Source of the DNA: Nonomuraea dietziae
Lineage (GTDB): Bacteria; Actinomycetota; Actinomycetes; Streptosporangiales; Streptosporangiaceae
DNA length: 64,000 nucleotides
Direction of reading: 5' to 3'
Assembly (NCBI RefSeq): GCF_014195505.1
Contig: NZ_JACIBV010000001.1
Location: forward strand, 3,038,001 to 3,102,000
Shown: positions 63,375 through 64,000 of the stretch, piece by piece
Position numbering within the stretch: the stretch's first letter is position 1
Layout of the letters: each line of letters begins with the position of its first letter
Program-made: the position numbers and the translations under genes
Notes under the pieces: model-generated
Seen by the model: only the letters and a program-made list of their open reading frames with translations
What the model was told of the DNA's origin: nothing
Database searches by the model: none

Positions 63375-63751
63375 TGGCGGTCATCCGGGGAAGCAGCGCC
63401 CCGGCCTTCGCCGTCCCGCACGTCACCGCCCTCGGCCTGGCCGCGCCCAGCAGGGGCGCGAGCGAGACCTGCGCGTGGCGCTTCACCTTCGCGCCCGGCG
63501 CCCCCACCGACACCACCCACATGGTCGACAGGGAGGAGATCTTCGTGGTGCTCTCCGGCGGCGTGACCGCCAGACTGGAGGGCGCCGAGCACCTGCTGGT
63601 GGCCGGCGACGCGCTCATCGTGCCGCCGCACACCCCCTTCGCGCTGGGCAACCCGAACGACGAGCCCGCCGAACTGGTCGCCGTGCTGCCGGTCGGCGGG
63701 CAGGCGATCATGCAGGACATGGAGCCGTTCGTCCCGCCGTGGGCTCGCTGA
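63374..63751 (+). CDS. cupin protein, second of a tandem pair
   Basis: 125 residues: FAPGAPTDTTHMVDREEIFV, then ALIVPPHTPFALGNPNDEPAEL. Paralogue of the preceding gene; its start codon overlaps that stop (TGATG), so the pair is translationally coupled and could form a heterodimer. The pair probably binds or converts a small aromatic or quinone ligand, but this is inference. Confidence 0.5.
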   Translation: MAVIRGSSAPAFAVPHVTALGLAAPSRGASETCAWRFTFAPGAPTDTTHMVDREEIFVVLSGGVTARLEGAEHLLVAGDALIVPPHTPFALGNPNDEPAELVAVLPVGGQAIMQDMEPFVPPWAR

Positions 63752-63850
63752 CCCCCAGCCCGGCCAGGTGGTGAGGTCGCCGAGCGTAAGTTTTCCGTAA
63801 GGTCCGGGCCGCCAGGTGAACCCGGGCCCGGCCTCTCCCGTGCCGGGGGT

Positions 63851-64000
63851 ATGAGGAAAATTCTGGCCCCCCTGATGGGGACTGTCGCCGTCTCCCTCGT
63901 GATCGCCGGGGGCGGCGGGCACAGCATCGAGGGCGCCGCCATGGCCGCGTCCTCGACACCGGACGAGACCTTCTCCGGCATGCCCGACCCGAACCCGTCA
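63851..64000 (+). CDS. secreted protein, N-terminal part
   Basis: 50 codons open to the window end from ATG at 63851 (preceded by CCGGGGGT). A signal peptide RKILAPLMGTVAVSLVIAGG leads into a Ser/Asp/Pro-rich region. The rest lies outside the window. Family cannot be determined. Confidence 0.5.
   Translation, partial: MRKILAPLMGTVAVSLVIAGGGGHSIEGAAMAASSTPDETFSGMPDPNPS

Overview
This is a GC-rich chromosomal window from a filamentous-type actinomycete. The evidence is NGG/NNC-biased codons throughout, many GTG starts, leaderless promoters, Nur- and Zur-type metal boxes, DUF4192, DUF937, EI24 and DUF1990 proteins, a GuaB1-type protein, ECF41 and GlxA-type AraC regulators, and an F420-type luciferase-like oxidoreductase. 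A member of the Streptosporangiales (Nonomuraea-like) would fit, but that is inference. About 75 protein genes, two identical tRNA-Ala(GGC) genes and one tRNA-like remnant can be supported. No phage, insertion sequence, CRISPR array, rRNA or classic biosynthetic cluster is visible; most of it reads as ordinary, mildly accessory chromosome.

Layout. 1-5.8 kb: end of guaB1, a degenerate SDR antisense to it, an FKBP isomerase, an ATP-dependent DNA ligase, a RlpA-like cell-wall protein with a collagen-like linker, and a MarR regulator with a small membrane protein. 6.2-10.3 kb: a GNAT enzyme, a TetR/MFS drug-efflux pair with two matching operators, and two small conserved genes. 10.3-11.4 kb: a gene-poor stretch with 54-bp and 24-bp tandem repeats. 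11.4-18.2 kb (minus strand): DUF4192, EI24 with an elastin-like tail, Maf, DUF937, FtsH and a secreted protein. 18.3-22.1 kb: DUF3616, a peptidyl-tRNA-hydrolase-like protein, an MFS carrier and a GlxA-type regulator.

22.1-28.5 kb is the metal-homeostasis part. A five-gene, translationally coupled nickel/peptide ABC importer starts directly at a Nur-type box. After a class II aldolase and a tRNA-Ala locus comes a perfect Zur-type palindrome in front of zinc-free paralogues of ribosomal proteins L33 and L31. 28.6-32 kb holds a vWA lipoprotein divergent from a stand-alone asparagine-synthetase-like enzyme. 32-39.4 kb carries another GlxA regulator, a YndJ/DUF1990/hydrolase operon behind a palindromic operator, DUF3224, an LLM oxidoreductase, a frameshifted gene, and a methyltransferase next to a GT2-GtrA fusion.

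39.5-64 kb: a TPR protein, the second tRNA-Ala, an ECF41 sigma factor, lipoproteins and secreted proteins (parallel beta-helix, cell-wall amidase), a Clp-N/HTH pair with an operator array, a cytosine-deaminase-like amidohydrolase, an MFS/alanyl-tRNA-editing operon, small membrane-protein operons, a serine hydrolase, a shortened phosphoribosyltransferase-hydrolase fusion, HxlR and Dyp peroxidase, an NhaA-DsbA fusion, and a MarR gene divergent from two tandem paralogous cupins.

The most distinctive signals are the Nur and Zur boxes with coherent target genes, the degenerate tRNA inside a tRNA-Ala transcript, the asparagine-synthetase-like enzyme of unknown substrate, several unusual domain fusions and repeat tails, a recurring leaderless-promoter spacing, and five convergent gene pairs whose coding ends overlap.
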